Assembly: GCA_036346255.1 (NCBI GenBank)
Contig: CM070617.1
Coordinates: 4,567,501-4,631,500 of the forward strand
Source: Ampelocalamus luodianensis
Taxonomy: Eukaryota; Streptophyta; Magnoliopsida; Poales; Poaceae
DNA: 64,000 nucleotides
Reading direction: 5' to 3'
The position numbers and the translations under genes are program-made. Shown here piece by piece: positions 34,327 through 46,189 of the stretch. The notes beneath the pieces were generated by a model that made no database searches, was not told where the DNA came from, and worked only from the letters and a program-made list of their open reading frames with translations. The first letter of the stretch is position 1. Each line of letters begins with the position of its first letter.

Positions 34327-37157
34327 TGTCGGACCCGGATTTCGTAATCCAGAATCCTCTGTGATAAAGCTGCGCTATTCCTGGATCGAGATAGCGCCAC
34401 GGACACATTGCCGACCATTTCATACATCGCGTAGACCAAACCATTCATTAATACAAGCATCCGAGTTCAAATAGACCACGTCGGGTCGAGTTTACAATAG
34501 GGCCGATCAGGCCAAATGAGTTCATTACAAAATCTCGAGTACGTTAGCGGAAGCAAAAGGGGTAGAGCAAGTCTCTCCACAGGCAAGGCGACTGGAGTAC
34601 TAGGTGTACGACCGATATTAGCCAAGGGCTTGGATAATATAGGTTGTACACGAGTAACAACGGAGCCAACCAGACTGAGGCGAGACTCAGACTACGGAAC
34701 TATGCTACTCTTCTTCATGTCCTTGCTCCTCGGCGTCCTGGTCCTCGTAGTAGACGTAGTCTCCATGATCCACGGGTTCTGAGGGTTGGGGAAAGAGCGA
34801 GGATGAGCACAACTACCGTGCTTGCGAGCCAACACACAGTATGCAACATTATACATGCAAGGCTTAACAAGGATGGCTCGGTTTATTTATTTGCACAAAG
34901 CAATATTTTGAGTACCAATATTAAAAAGTCCTATCACTTAGCATTTTAACCAAATTGCATTTGTTAAAGAGATTACTTGTGCAATATTTATAATGAAGAG
35001 AGTTACCTCCACCTCATGCTTAGTTTTAATAGCGGTTACATCCACAACTTAACATCACTGGGGTACATCCACCCAGGGAAAACCAAAACCAGGGTCACAG
35101 CGACCCAACACTTTTTATCCCACCCACAAGGTTTTATAAACAGAACTAACTCTTGTAAGTTCCCATGTCCGCCCTTGACCGTGGGCACGGCTATTCAACA
35201 GCTTCATTACACTCGCAGAGGTTGTACACTTTACCCACAAGAGACAATCATCGACATATACACATGTTTAGTAGACATGTGAGTCAAGGGAGATCGTCAC
35301 AAGGCCTTTACAATGCATCCACCAAGATTTGTTACACCCGCTAAGGTTTCACGAGAAGAGTTACGCCACGCAGACCGTCAACTCTTTCCCGGACCCCTCT
35401 TGCGCCACACGACTTACGCTCACATAGACCAGAAGTCGTACACCCCAACCCATAGCCACATAGGCTTATGGCGAGCGGTCATCTACCCGGTGCAACTCAT
35501 ACTAACGGATACAAATTATTTAGCCGGTCGACACCATTATAGACATGTGGTCGTCTTGTTTTACATTGGGAGGTCATCACAGATTAAGTCCTTAGGGACC
35601 ATCAGGCGGTTCATACCACATACCATCTACAAACCAACATTCCTTGGTGCATTAGCACCCACCAACATACCATCCATCATACCATCCGCCCAGATGTGAT
35701 AAGCAATTTCTTTAGGGTTTTTAAGAGGTAGGAAAAATACAACGTCATAACCATCCCAGTCATTTACACCCAATGACTGCCCAAAATCATGTTCATTTCA
35801 AAAGATGATGAATGTGGTAGATGATACCCCGATACTTAAGCAAGACTAGCATGGCGCTTAAGTATAGCCTATACTAGTATAGTTACCCAATATTTACTAG
35901 GGTGACAAGGGTGTATGGCAATTCAATTATCAAGGGATGGTGTATTAATAATAAAGCATCAACATGACATTTAACTACCTTAGGGTATTTAACATACATT
36001 TGCATAAGGGAAATAAAGCATGCAATTTGATATTTAAAAGAACATATTTTGCATAAAATGTAGGTTCAATATGATCAAAGTGTCGACTCGCCTGGGTCTA
36101 CGGCTAGATGGTCTTGATATTCTTGAGCTTGATCGGTGGGGTCTCCGGCTTCTCCAACTCTACGCGATCGATCGCACTTTAAAAGGAGACAAGCGAGCAA
36201 CAAATTAAATAAATAGCAAGAACTCATCAAATGAACTCCAAAATAAACCAAACTAGCACCAACAGGAAGGGCTTGATTTTAGAAATTTTTAGAAACAAAA
36301 ACCACAATTTTTGGAGCTAAAACGAGGGAGAAAAGAGATTTTAAAGCCTCTCTTTTAAATCAAAATAGAAAAAGGGAAAGAAAAAGAAATAAAAGGAAAA
36401 AGGAAATGCGGCCCACGGTGCCTTTTTCGGCCTGGCGCTAAACGGCTCAAAGCGCTCATGTGTAACCATGCGGCTGCGTCAAGAAAAGAAAGGGGGGGCG
36501 AGGGAAACCCTCGGCTCGTGCCTCACTCGGGCGAGCAGAGAGAGGAGCGGCGGCGCGCGATGAAGAAGGGGCTCGGGAGGGGGCGCGGCGGCGACGGCGA
36601 CAAACGACGGCACAAAAGAGAAGCGACGCGGGGGAGGAAGAAGAAGCTCGGGGACGACGTGCGGCGATGGCGACGAAGGGGAGCGGGGAGGCTCGGGCAC
36701 GGCGACGGAGAGGACGACGATGGCGGCGAAGGTGAGTCCTCCAACTCCTTTGCTCTCTCTTTTCTTGCTCGGGTCCTTGCTTGGGGAGGGAGAAGGGAGT
36801 GGAGGTGAGGAGAGCAGAGGAAGGGCGCCGGGTTTTTAAAGGTCGGCGGGAAGCTTTGGATCCGGGGTAGCCGAGGCGCGGCGGGGCTGCGCGCGGTCAG
36901 CGAGGCGGCGAGGGGATGGGGCGGGTCGAGGCGCGCGGCGGGCGTTGACGCGGCCGGTGGGTGGTGGAGGTCCGAGGCGGCGGAGCAGGGCATGGCGGCG
37001 ACAGGGCTAGGGTTAGGGTTAGGGTTAGGGGGGCGGTTTGGGGAAGAGGGCTCGGGGCTTTCGGGGAAGAACCGAATCTTGAACAATTTGGGAAGTTTTT
37101 GGGGTTTGCGTTCTTGGACTTTGAAGATCTCGCGAATCCACAATTTTGGATGTTACA
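34327..37157 (-). mobile_element. Solo LTR of element B type, 2831 bp, inserted in the 3' LTR of element A
   Basis: On the + strand it starts TGTCGGACCC and ends GGATGTTACA, exactly like both LTRs of element B, so its own sense strand is -. CCGTC stands on both sides (34322-34326 and 37158-37162), and the uninterrupted target is visible in the 5' LTR of A. There is no internal region. It carries the (GGGTTA)n tract at 37004-37036. GC-rich frames on both strands at 36460-37140 have no domain. Confidence 0.93.
37004..37036 (+). repeat. (GGGTTA)n tract in the solo LTR
   Basis: Four GGG runs spaced by TTA follow GGGCTA and lead into GGGGGGCGG. It lies about 120-155 bp from the LTR 5' end (on -). 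It has TTAGGG, not the plant telomere unit TTTAGGG, and could form a G-quadruplex. Confidence 0.75.
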
Positions 37158-37162
37158 CCGTC
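37158..37162 (+). repeat. Right target-site duplication CCGTC
   Basis: CCGTC directly after GGATGTTACA; matches 34322-34326. Confidence 0.9.
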
Positions 37163-39579
37163 GCGCGTCCCGCCCACGTCGCCTCCGAACTCACCGCTCC
37201 CTCTGGTTGCTTCCGTCGCGCCGTCCGAGCCCTCCATTCTCCCTTGCGCGCGATGCCGCCCGAGCTCTCCTCCCCATCCCGCGCGCCGCCGCTGCCGCCG
37301 AGCCCCCTCACCTCCCTCTCACCGTGCGCCGCCGCCGCCCCCGCTTCCCTCCCCTCTTCTGCTCCCGAGCCGAGCGCCCCCCTTCTAGGCCGCACCCGCC
37401 CGGGCCGCCTCCGCGCCGCGTGGGCCGAGCCTGCGTGTATGCGCGCCACTTTGGCCCGAGGCCGTGGGCCGGGCTGAAAGTGGTTGCGAGCCGATTTCGT
37501 TTTTCTTTTTTCTGTTGATTTTCGTTTCCTTTTTCCTAATTTAATTCAAAAGTGAGACTTCAAAAATTAATATCTCCCTCATTTTAGCTCCAAAAATTAT
37601 AAAATAATTTCTAAAAATTTGTAAATTCAAGATCTTGCTAATGGCATAGGCCTTGTTTAATTTGGAGTTTATTTGTTGTTCATTTGTATTTAATTGCTCT
37701 TTTGCCTGTCTGTGCCTTTTTCCGGTACGTTCGTCCGACTAGGATTTGAAGACGCCGGAGATCCCCAAGTTGATCAAGCCCAAGATTATCAAGATCCTCT
37801 AGCCTATATCCCAGGCGAGTCAATACTTTGATCATATTGAGCCTACATTTTATGCAAATTATATTTTTTTTAAAATAGCGAATTGCATGGTTTAATTCCT
37901 TAATCAAATATATGTTAAAGCTTAAGGTAGTTAAATACCCATTTGATGATTAATTAATTATTATGTCATCCTTGACAATTTGAATCCCTTAATCTTTGTC
38001 ACCCTAGTAACTATGTGGTAATACTAGCTATAGGTTGTACTTAAGCGACATGCTAGTCTTGCTTAAGTACCGGGACATTAAAATATTTCAATCATCATCT
38101 CTTTAAACATAAAAATGATTTGGGCAGTCATTGGTGGTCCATGACTGAGATAAAGGTGGTGATTTGGTTTTACTCCTCAAAACCCTAATATTGATGTTAC
38201 TGTCTGGGCGAACTGTGTGATGGGTCGTATGTTGATGGGTGCTAATGCAGCCCAAAGAATGTTGATGTGTGAAATGATCCGCCTAGACAACCCTAAGGAC
38301 TTAATCTTGTCATGACCTCCCGTGTAAAACAAGTACAACCACAAGTCTGCAAACTGCAACTTGGCTTAGTAGATTTATTGAACCTTGAAAGTCAGTCTCA
38401 CAGAAGGAACAATAAAGGGTGCAAGTGTGAGCTTGATCACGTTTGAATGGGACACCGATGGTGAAGTGCCTTCTACGGCAAGACGTAGGAGGTGACATCC
38501 CGCACCAATATATAGGCGTAACCCTATATAGGTGAGATGACAGAAGGGGCGAGATATTTTGAAAGGTTACTGTGACGGTCGCTCAACTACATGACTAAGG
38601 GATCATGTGGGGTAACGAGTATGACTATCTCTTATGGGTAAAGTGTACAACCTCTGCAGAGTCTAAACTGTTTAAACAGCCGCGCCTACGGTCAAAGGCG
38701 GACATGGGAATCTTTACTCGAGTTAGTTCTATTTCAAAAACCTTGTGGTTGGGATGAAAAATGTGGTGGGCTCACCTAGCCATGAGTTTGGATTTTGCCT
38801 GAGTGCTCGAACTCAGTGATGTTAGTAATTGGGGACTGACCCAATCAAAAGTAAGCATAAGGTAGAGTTTCCGACGGAAGGAACCTCTGCTGTTATTAAA
38901 TATTGCACAAATACTCTCTCTAATAAAATACAATTTGTTAAAATGCTAAGTGCTAGGAATTTGTAATTATGATATTTGAAAATATTGCTTTATCAAATAA
39001 AAGAACCAGAGCCATCCTTGTTTAAGCCTTGCATGTATACATTGTGTGTTGGCTTGCGAGCATGGAAGTTGTGCTCACTCTCGCTCTCCCCCCCCCCCCC
39101 CCAAAAAAAAAACCCTCAGAAGCAGGAAATCCTAGAGATTACGACTACTACGAGAATCCAGAAGTCGGAGGACCCGGAGATATTGAAGCGTAGTGTAGTC
39201 TTTAGATGTTCTAATCTCGCTCCAGTCCAGTCGACTCCGTCGGTACTTGCGTGCATCCAATATTACCCAAGCCTTGGTTAATATCGGTCGCACACGGGTT
39301 TCCCCAGTCGCTTGCCTGTGGAGACATTAGCTCTCACCCCTTTTGCTTCCGTTGTCGCTTCCGCTTTTGTAATGTAATCTTTTGGCCTGCTCGGCCTGTA
39401 TTGTAAAACCTGACCCGACGCGGTCTATGTAAACTCTGATGTGCTAAATTAATGAATGGTATGGTTCTACGCCATATATGAAATGATTCAGCAATGTATC
39501 TGTGAGTGCTATCTACTGATCTAGGGAGTAGCACAGTGTTATCACAAAGGATTCTGGATTAGAAAATCCGGGTCCAACA
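37163..39579 (+). mobile_element. 3' LTR of element A, second piece
   Basis: It continues the 5' LTR from GCGCGTCCCGCCC to the terminus GGGTCCAACA. With 34166-34326 it makes about 2.58 kb. Confidence 0.9.
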
Positions 39580-39584
39580 CCTGT
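39580..39584 (+). repeat. Right target-site duplication CCTGT of element A
   Basis: CCTGT, matching 29030-29034. Confidence 0.85.
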
Positions 39585-40642
39585 CGTGGTGTCATTTTTG
39601 CCATATCAAACGTTAGAGGTTATATTTGCTATTTCGTTTTAAAAAAGAAACTAAAAAAATGTTCACTAGTGGTCGGACGAGTGGACCCACAACGTCGTCA
39701 TCCGGCCCACTAGGCCAGCAGCGGGGTGGCACTAAAGCAAGTTTTTCAGAGGCAATAATTGTGGGACTGCGGCCGACAGACTTGACAAGCTACAGTTGAG
39801 GTCGCCAAATGTTGGCATGTTGTTGCCTCCAACCAAACTAAGCACCCACTGACTTTCAATTCAAGGCAAGTCCAAGGGCATCATAAAAGTCAAACATATG
39901 TTGTTGCTGGTAGCTCGCAGCCAGTGAACTTGTCTCAGGCATTATCACAGAATCACATAACCACTGTTCATGAGATCATCTCTTTACACTTCTGACGAAC
40001 CAATGGCCACAGTGCTATCAAACTGATATTTGTATGACTAGATGGTTTTCAACTTCTGCAATATACTCCTCCCCACACAATGTTACCAGGTTACAAAGAG
40101 GAAAAAGAATACATATAGTATGTAATATGCAATTCCTGCCCGATTTTACAATCATTCTTACAGAACAGCACAAGAATAATTTATCTACCTCTCCTAAAGA
40201 TCCTCTCCTCTGCTGGAACAAATACTCAAGCCCGGCCTCACCCATTATCCTCTCAAACCTATTGTAATGTACTGAACCAACTATTTCATTTTACAGTTTG
40301 CCAGCAAACACCTGTAACACTGGAATTTTTTTCTGTCTGACGACCGGACCTCCCAAGAGACCATCAAAATTGTACCCGAGATCAACTACGGCACCTTACT
40401 GGTCAACTGAATTAACCTGAAATTGTCAATAATTATTGGACAGGCCATTAACATTTATTCATCATCAGACAGGTAACATAAATTGGAGAAAAGCAAGAAT
40501 TGCCATCAAAAAAAAATTCATTTTAAAAGAATGAACTGCAAAAATAAAAACAAGTTTGCATGCTTCATTATGAGGAGGTGCCAGCAAGTTAATAACACTT
40601 ACCAGTTGTGACAAAAATGAAATCCAATTAGGCTCTGTCACA
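39585..40642. other. Spacer, presumed 3' flank of ALB3
   Basis: Once element A is removed this joins 29029. It probably includes the 3' UTR of the ALB3 fragment. Short frames near 40018-40267 on both strands show no domain. Confidence 0.4.
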
Positions 40643-41713
40643 TTACTGCACCGTGCGCTTCCTTTTCGATCTTTTGCCCTTCTTTCCAGAGTAACTTGGA
40701 AGTATCTTGTTGCTACCGGAATTGTGTGTTTCCCCTACAGGTCCTCCCTGTTGTCAACTTTACATCAGTAACTGAAGATGAATTTCATATCCTCATGTAC
40801 TATTTGGGGAAAGAGGATTTTCTAAATATGACTAGCTCCAGTTGTCTACTTCACAATGCTCCAGCAAGTACGATGAATGAAGGAAAAAAAAGGAGTACCT
40901 CTTCTGCAGTCTCATCATCTGATTCTTCATCCTCTGATGTTGACGCTGAAACTTTTGAATTTCCTGCAGCAAGAGCTTTGCTGAGTTTTTTCTTACTCCC
41001 CTCTTCTTTTAGCTGCCTAAATCTGCTTGAAATATTATTTTTAAAAATATGAGCCAGAACATAATAGGGTTAAATATTATATGAAGTTCAAAGGCACCTT
41101 TCACCAGGCTGGGCTGGTTGAGCACTCGAACTCTTTGCTCGTCCTGCAGTAATTATTCCACTACCTCCCTCGCTTACAACAGGCTTTGCTCCTCCCAATT
41201 TACGTAACCAAATCTGCTGGGCTGTACTGAGGATATTGTTTGTAAACCTAATGGCAAATTGGCAACCATGGAGTTAATACACAGATTGTGATTGGATAAA
41301 TTGAAAGAATTCACTGAGCAGGGAGGAGTCATACAATCTCTGCGAGGCATATATCACTACAGAATAGAACATATCTGAGCACATTCATAGAACTAATTGC
41401 ATAGCAAATGCACATACCAATAAATGGACAATCCTGATGGCACCGACAAAGAGAACCACCCAATCATAAACGGAAGAAATTTCAAAACAAGCAGTGTGTT
41501 CTTCTGTGATGGGTCATCAGTCTACAGCAGATCACAGGAGCAAAGTTGAACCATTGATAGCTTGTATTATGGCGCTATAACAGATGAAGCATACAGTGCA
41601 GCATTCACCTGCGGTGGCTTCATGATCTCCATAGAAACATACTGAGAAACAAGTAGCACAGGCAATATAAGATAAGCTATCGTGTAATGCCAGCCTAATG
41701 GAGGATGACCATC
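40643..41713 (-). pseudogene. ALB3: ALBINO3/Oxa1/YidC-type thylakoid insertase, last five exons
   Basis: Read on -, five exons join in phase with GT/AG borders: 41713-41609, 41521-41418, 41247-41098, 41022-40899 and 40747-40643 (stop TAA), about 195 residues of a protein usually near 450. They give the last part of the YidC/Oxa1 core: a DGHPPLGWHYT loop, a membrane helix ending QYVSMEIMKPPQ, the FLPFMIGWFSLSVPSGLSIYW hairpin and a TNNILSTAQQ helix. A stromal tail with an acidic serine stretch and a basic end (GKKGKRSKRKR) follows. In plants this insertase places light-harvesting proteins in thylakoids with cpSRP, and the basic tail contacts cpSRP43. What is present is open, with no stop or frameshift, but transit peptide, start and first membrane segments are not found upstream, where hAT and Gypsy sequence begin. 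It is convergent with the GGT fragment. 5'-truncated relic, unless more exons lie outside the window. Confidence 0.9.
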
Positions 41714-42157
41714 CTGCACTATCATTTAAAATGTTAGTACAAATGTTAGCAACTTGGCATATCTCAATCATGCGAGCATATAGACTATTGTATTATCACT
41801 TTTCTACAGGAATATATGTTGATAAATGGCATGCCACATCATTTAAACATGGTAGCTATGCTAGTATGCTACATGACCAACTTCTTCAGCCATGGTTGAG
41901 ATTAGGGGTGCCTTTCACATTAATCATGCATTACCAAGTGCTTATCATGTAAGGTTTGCCATTTATGCTTGATTAATTTTATATACTACTTGTAGTCCTC
42001 TGCAACGGTGTTCCTAAACTTCATTTGTCTATTTGAGGTGATGGTCAGTACAACTAGTTTTGCGATATGTTCAATGAGGCTAAGGCATATGTTCAACTGA
42101 TGTTTTGATGGTCAGTACAACTAGTTCATATATTCAACTGAAACATCAATTGACCGG
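41714..42157. other. Broken ALB3 intron and junction with the hAT gene
   Basis: No upstream ALB3 exon is readable on -. GATGGTCAGTACAACTAGTT occurs at 42040-42059 and 42107-42126, and GAGGCTAAGGCATATGTTCAA-type repeats at 42076-42096 and 42163-42183. These interleaved short duplications just before the hAT frame suggest a repaired break here. Confidence 0.5.
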
Positions 42158-42645
42158 ATGGGGAGGCTAAGGCATATGTTCAATGAGGTGATGTGGAAGA
42201 TGGTACCTTATGAGGAGAAGCACAACAAGATAAGTGCTCAAGCTGATGACTATGAGAGGACAGAAGGTGAATGCTTCTCATCGAAACTAGCAATGGCTTG
42301 CCGAACAAAAAAGAATCCTCGTAAGTTCTATGATTTCCATGTTTTCGTTTCCTCCTGTCACACTGTCAGTTTTATGCTTGCTATTTCTCATTTTCTTCCA
42401 ATTGTAGTTCTTTGGTGGTGTGCATATGGTGGCCTTGCTTTCGAGCTTCAGGCTTTTGCAAAGCGTGTCGTTAGTCTTTGTTGTTCGTCATCCGGATGTG
42501 AGCACAATTGGAGCACAATTCAGTTTGTACGTACATTTGAATTGGAGCACATTTCACTAGACAAGTTATCATTTTAGAGTAGACTATGATATGCATTTTT
42601 ATTTTGTTTGTTATTTTCAGATCCACAAAAAAAGAAATCGATTAG
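42158..42645 (+). pseudogene. hAT transposase, C-terminal exons, part left of the insertion
   Basis: Exons: 42158-42320 (open at the 5' side), 42408-42526 and 42621-42645, with GTAAGT and GTACGT donors and TAG/CAG acceptors, all in phase. The translation gives a helix (KMVPYEEKHNKISAQADDY), then LWWCAYGG, an LQAFAKRVVSL helix and the dimerisation signature CSSSGCEHNWS typical of hAT transposases, then IHKKRNRL. The domain holds the dimer together and contributes to the catalytic core during cut-and-paste transposition. The N-terminal BED finger and DDE part are absent. The coding sequence is split after CGATTAG by Gypsy element B and resumes at 54267. Confidence 0.85.
42641..42645 (+). repeat. 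Left target-site duplication ATTAG of element B
   Basis: ATTAG, part of the hAT codons, is repeated at 54262-54266. Confidence 0.92.
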
Positions 42646-45482
42646 TGTCGGACCCGGATTTCGTAATCCAGAATCCTCTGTGAAAATATGCGCTATTCCT
42701 GGATCGATGATAGCGCTCACGGTACACATTGTGAATCATCTCATACATCGCGTAGACCAAATCACGCATGTCTGAGCATTAGAGTTCAAATAGACCACGT
42801 CGGTCGAAGTTTACAATAGGGCCGATCGGTAGAATGAGTTCATTACAAAATCTCGATGCGATAGCGGAAGCAAAGGGGTAGAGCAAGTCTCTCCACAGGC
42901 AAGGCGACTGGAGTACTAGGTGTACGACCGATATTAGCCAAGGGCTTGGATAATATAGGATGTACACGAGTATCAACGGAGCCAACCAGACTGAGGCGAG
43001 ACTCAGACTACGGAACTATGCTACTCTTCTTCATGTCCTTGCTCCTCGGCGTCCTGGTCCTCGTAGTAGACGTAGTCTCCATGATCTACGGGTTCTGAGG
43101 GTTGGGGAAAGAGCGAGGATGAGCACAACTACCGTGCTCGCGAGCCAACACACAGTATGCAACATTATACATGCAAGGTTTAACAAGGATGGCTCGGGTT
43201 TATTTATTTGCACAAAGCAATATTTTGAGTACCAATATTAAAAAGTCCTATCACTTAGCATTTTAACCAAATTGCATTTGTTAAAGAGATTACTTGTGCA
43301 ATATTTATAACAGTAGAGGTTACCTCCACCTCATGCTTAGTTTTAATAGCGGTTACATCCACCACTTAACATCACTGGGGTACATCCACCCAGGGAAAAC
43401 CAAAACCAGGGTCACAGCGACCCAACACTTTTTATCCCACCCACAAGGTTTTATAAACAGAACTAACTCTTGTAAGTTCCCATGTCCGCCCTTGACCGTG
43501 GGCACGGCTATTCGAACAGTTATTACACTCTGCAGAGGTTGTACACTTTACCCACAAGAGACAATCATCCTGACATATACACATGTTTAGTAGACATGTG
43601 AGTCAAGGAGATCGTCACAAGGCCTTTACAATGCATTCACGAAGATTTGTTACACCCGCTAAGGTTTCACCTGAGAAGAGTTACGCTCACGCATGAACCA
43701 CAACTCTTTCCCGGACCCCTCTTGTGCCACACGACTTACGCTCACATAGACCAGTAAGTCGTACACCAACCCATAGCCACATAGGCTTATGGCGTAGCGG
43801 TCATCTGCACGTGCAACTCATACTAACGGATACAAATTATTTAGCCAGGTCGACACCATTATAGACATGTGGTTGTACTGTTTTACATTGGGAGGTCATC
43901 ACAGGATTAAGTCCTTAGGGACCATCTGGGCGGTTCATACCACATACCATCCACAAACCAACACTCCTTGGGCTGCATTAGCACCCACCAACATACCATC
44001 CATCATACCATCCGCCCAGATGTGATAAGCAATTTCTTTAGGGTTTTTAAGAGGTAGGAAAAATACAACATCATAACCATCCCAGTCATTTACACCCAAT
44101 GACTGCCCAAAATCATGTTCATTTCAAAAGATGATGAATGGGGTAGATGATACCCCGATACTTAAGCAAGACTAGCATGGCGCTTAAGTATAGCCTATAC
44201 TAATATAGTTACCAAATATTTACTAGGGTGACAAGGGTGTATGGCAATTCAATTATCAAGGGATGGTGTATTAATAATAAAGCATCAACATGGCATTTAA
44301 CTACCTTAGGGTATTTAACATACATTTGCATAAGGGAAATAAAGCATGCAATTTGATATTTTAACGGAACATAATTTGCATAAAATGTAGGCTCAATATG
44401 ATCAAAGTGTTGACTACTTTGGGTCTACTGCTAGATGGTCTTGATATTCTTGAGCTTGATCGAAGTGGGGGTCTCCGGCTTCTCCGAACTCTACGCGATC
44501 GATCGTACCGGAAAAGGAGACAAGCGAGCAACAAATTAAATAAATAGCAAGAACTCATCAAATGAACTCCAAAATAAACCAAACTAGCACCAACAGGAAG
44601 GGCTTGATTTTAGAAATTTTTAGAAACAAACTTCACAATTTTTGGAGCTAAAACGAGGGAGAAAAGAGATTTTAAAGCCTCTCTTTTAAATCAAAATAGA
44701 AAAAGGGAAAGAAAAAGAAATAAAAGGAAAAAGGAAATGTGGCCCACGGCCGACTTTTCGGCTCGGCCCGACCTTCGGCGAAAAGCCAAGACGCGACTTT
44801 GGCGCGCTGCCCGTGTGCGCGTTGGCCCAGCGCTGCGCGTGCGGCCAGTGCAGAGAAAAAGAAAGGAGGCGAGGGGAGGCTAGGCGAGAGAGGAGAGGAG
44901 GAACAGGCGGGGCGGCGGCGGTGCGCGAGGGAGGCTCACGCGCGGCGGCGGCAACCGAGGAGGAGCGGCGCACGGGGAGGCGGCGGCGACGGAGAAGAGG
45001 GCTCGGCGGCGGCGGAGAGGACGCGGCCGAGGAGACGAGCGGCGCGGGCAACGGAGGTACGTCCCGGCTTCTTCCTCCTCCTCTCGATCTTCTTCTTTAG
45101 CTTGGGGAGGAGGAGAACGGAGGGAGGCGCCGGGCTTTAAAGGCGAGGAGGCTTTGGATCCGGGAAAAGGAGCCGTTGGCGGCGGCACGGCGCAAGAGCC
45201 GAGGCGCGGCGGGCAGCGAGGATGGGACGGTCGAGCGCGGCTTTCCTGGGCGTTAGCACGGCCGTGAGCGGAGGACCGAGCGTTGACACGGCCGGGGTAT
45301 GGCGGCAGCGGGGCTAGGGGTAGGGAGGAGGGCTAGGGTTAGGGTTAGGGTTAGGGGGCGGTTTGGGGAAGAAGGGCTCAGGGCTTTCGGGGAAGAACCG
45401 AATCTTGAACAATTTGGGAAGTTTTGGGGTTTGCGTTCTTCAACTTTGAAGATTTTGCAAATCCACAATTTTGGATGTTACA
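42646..45482 (-). mobile_element. 3' LTR of element B (left), 2837 bp
   Basis: On the + strand TGTCGGACCC...GGATGTTACA. It matches 51433-54261 with many 1-3 base indels. GC-rich zone 44740-45300 and the G-run at 45330-45361 lie near its 5' end on -. Confidence 0.92.
45330..45361 (+). repeat. (GGGTTA)n tract in the left LTR of element B
   Basis: GGGCTAGGGTTAGGGTTAGG followed by GTTAGGGGGCGG; four or more G runs. Confidence 0.75.
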
Positions 45483-45485
45483 AAA

Positions 45486-45521
45486 CCTACCCACCTTAAA
45501 AAGAATCTCGACCCCGAGATT
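45486..45521 (-). promoter_or_regulatory. Polypurine tract and pre-PPT inverted repeat of element B
   Basis: On - the inverted repeat AATCTCG...CGAGATT precedes TTTAAGGTGGGTAGG, which ends three bases before the LTR. Confidence 0.75.
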
Positions 45522-46188
45522 TGAGCTCCTCAGAGAACAGGTAGGGGTAATCCAACTTCAGCTGATCCTCGCGTTCCCAAGTGGCTTCTCTCTCCGAGTG
45601 GTTGCTCCATTGCACTTTGCATAGGCGGATGATCTGACGTCTTGTCTGCTTCTCCACGACGTCAAGAATCTTGATTGGATGCTCGGGATACGACAAGTCT
45701 TTCTGGAGTGCAATGGTTTCAATTGGAGCTTGCTCTTCTGGCACTCTGAGGCATTTCTTGAGCTGAGAGACGTGGAACACATTATGGACATTTGACAAAT
45801 TTTCTGGTAATTCCAGTTGATATGCTACCTCTCCACGCTTGGCGGTGATTGGGAACGGACCTATGTATCTTGGCGCAAGCTTGCCTTTCACTTTAAACCT
45901 CCGCATTCCGCGAAGGGGTGACACTTTGAGATATACATGATCTCCAACTTCGAAAATTAACTCTCTACGACGGTTGTCGGCATAACTTTTCTGCGGGTGA
46001 GCGGCTTGTAGACGATCTCGATCAATCGACTTTCTCTCGCTTGCTTGAGAGTATCGGTCCAAGATATAACCTTCTCCGATTCGACCAATGCAAGGAGTTC
46101 TGCATTTTCTCCCATAAAGTGCTTCAAACGGAGACATTTTCAAACCGGATTGGTAATCGTTGTTGTAGGCGAGTGCATACGGTGACAT
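45496..46188 (-). pseudogene. Integrase C-terminus with GPF module and chromodomain, element B
   Basis: On - the frame is open over 230 codons. MSPYALAYNNDYQSGLKMSP is the end of the integrase core and is followed by FEALYGRKCRTP. LAPRYIGPFPI is the GPF/Y module, and VHNVFHVSQLKKCL follows. ILDVVEKQTRR...VQWSNHSEREATWE is a chromodomain-like fold of the Tekay/Del chromoviruses, which may steer insertion to marked chromatin. It ends in KSRGRDSF, encoded by the pre-PPT inverted repeat. Confidence 0.88.
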
Positions 46189-46189
46189 C

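Larger units (their letters stand above)
29035..39579 (+). mobile_element. Gypsy element A (RIRE3/RIRE8-like, gag only), with a nested solo LTR
   Basis: Order: 5' LTR (29035-31588), primer site, upstream frame, gag (32762-34114), pre-PPT inverted repeat, polypurine tract, 3' LTR (34166-39579, split by a 2.8 kb solo LTR). CCTGT flanks the whole. Between the end of gag and the pre-PPT repeat there are only 12 bases: protease, RT, RNase H and integrase are cleanly absent, while the related element B keeps them. It is therefore a deletion derivative that would depend on enzymes from a full-length relative. The LTRs are alike but differ by small indels. Confidence 0.88.

Noticed and set aside
36458..37143. 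Arg/Pro-rich open frames on both strands near the solo LTR end
   Set aside because: Mirror frames of a GC-rich LTR segment; the homologous segments at 44739-45188 and 53586-54064 have different frames.
40018..40267. Mirror frames of about 75 codons 3' of ALB3
   Set aside because: Short, on both strands, with no domain or splice context; more likely ALB3 3' flank.
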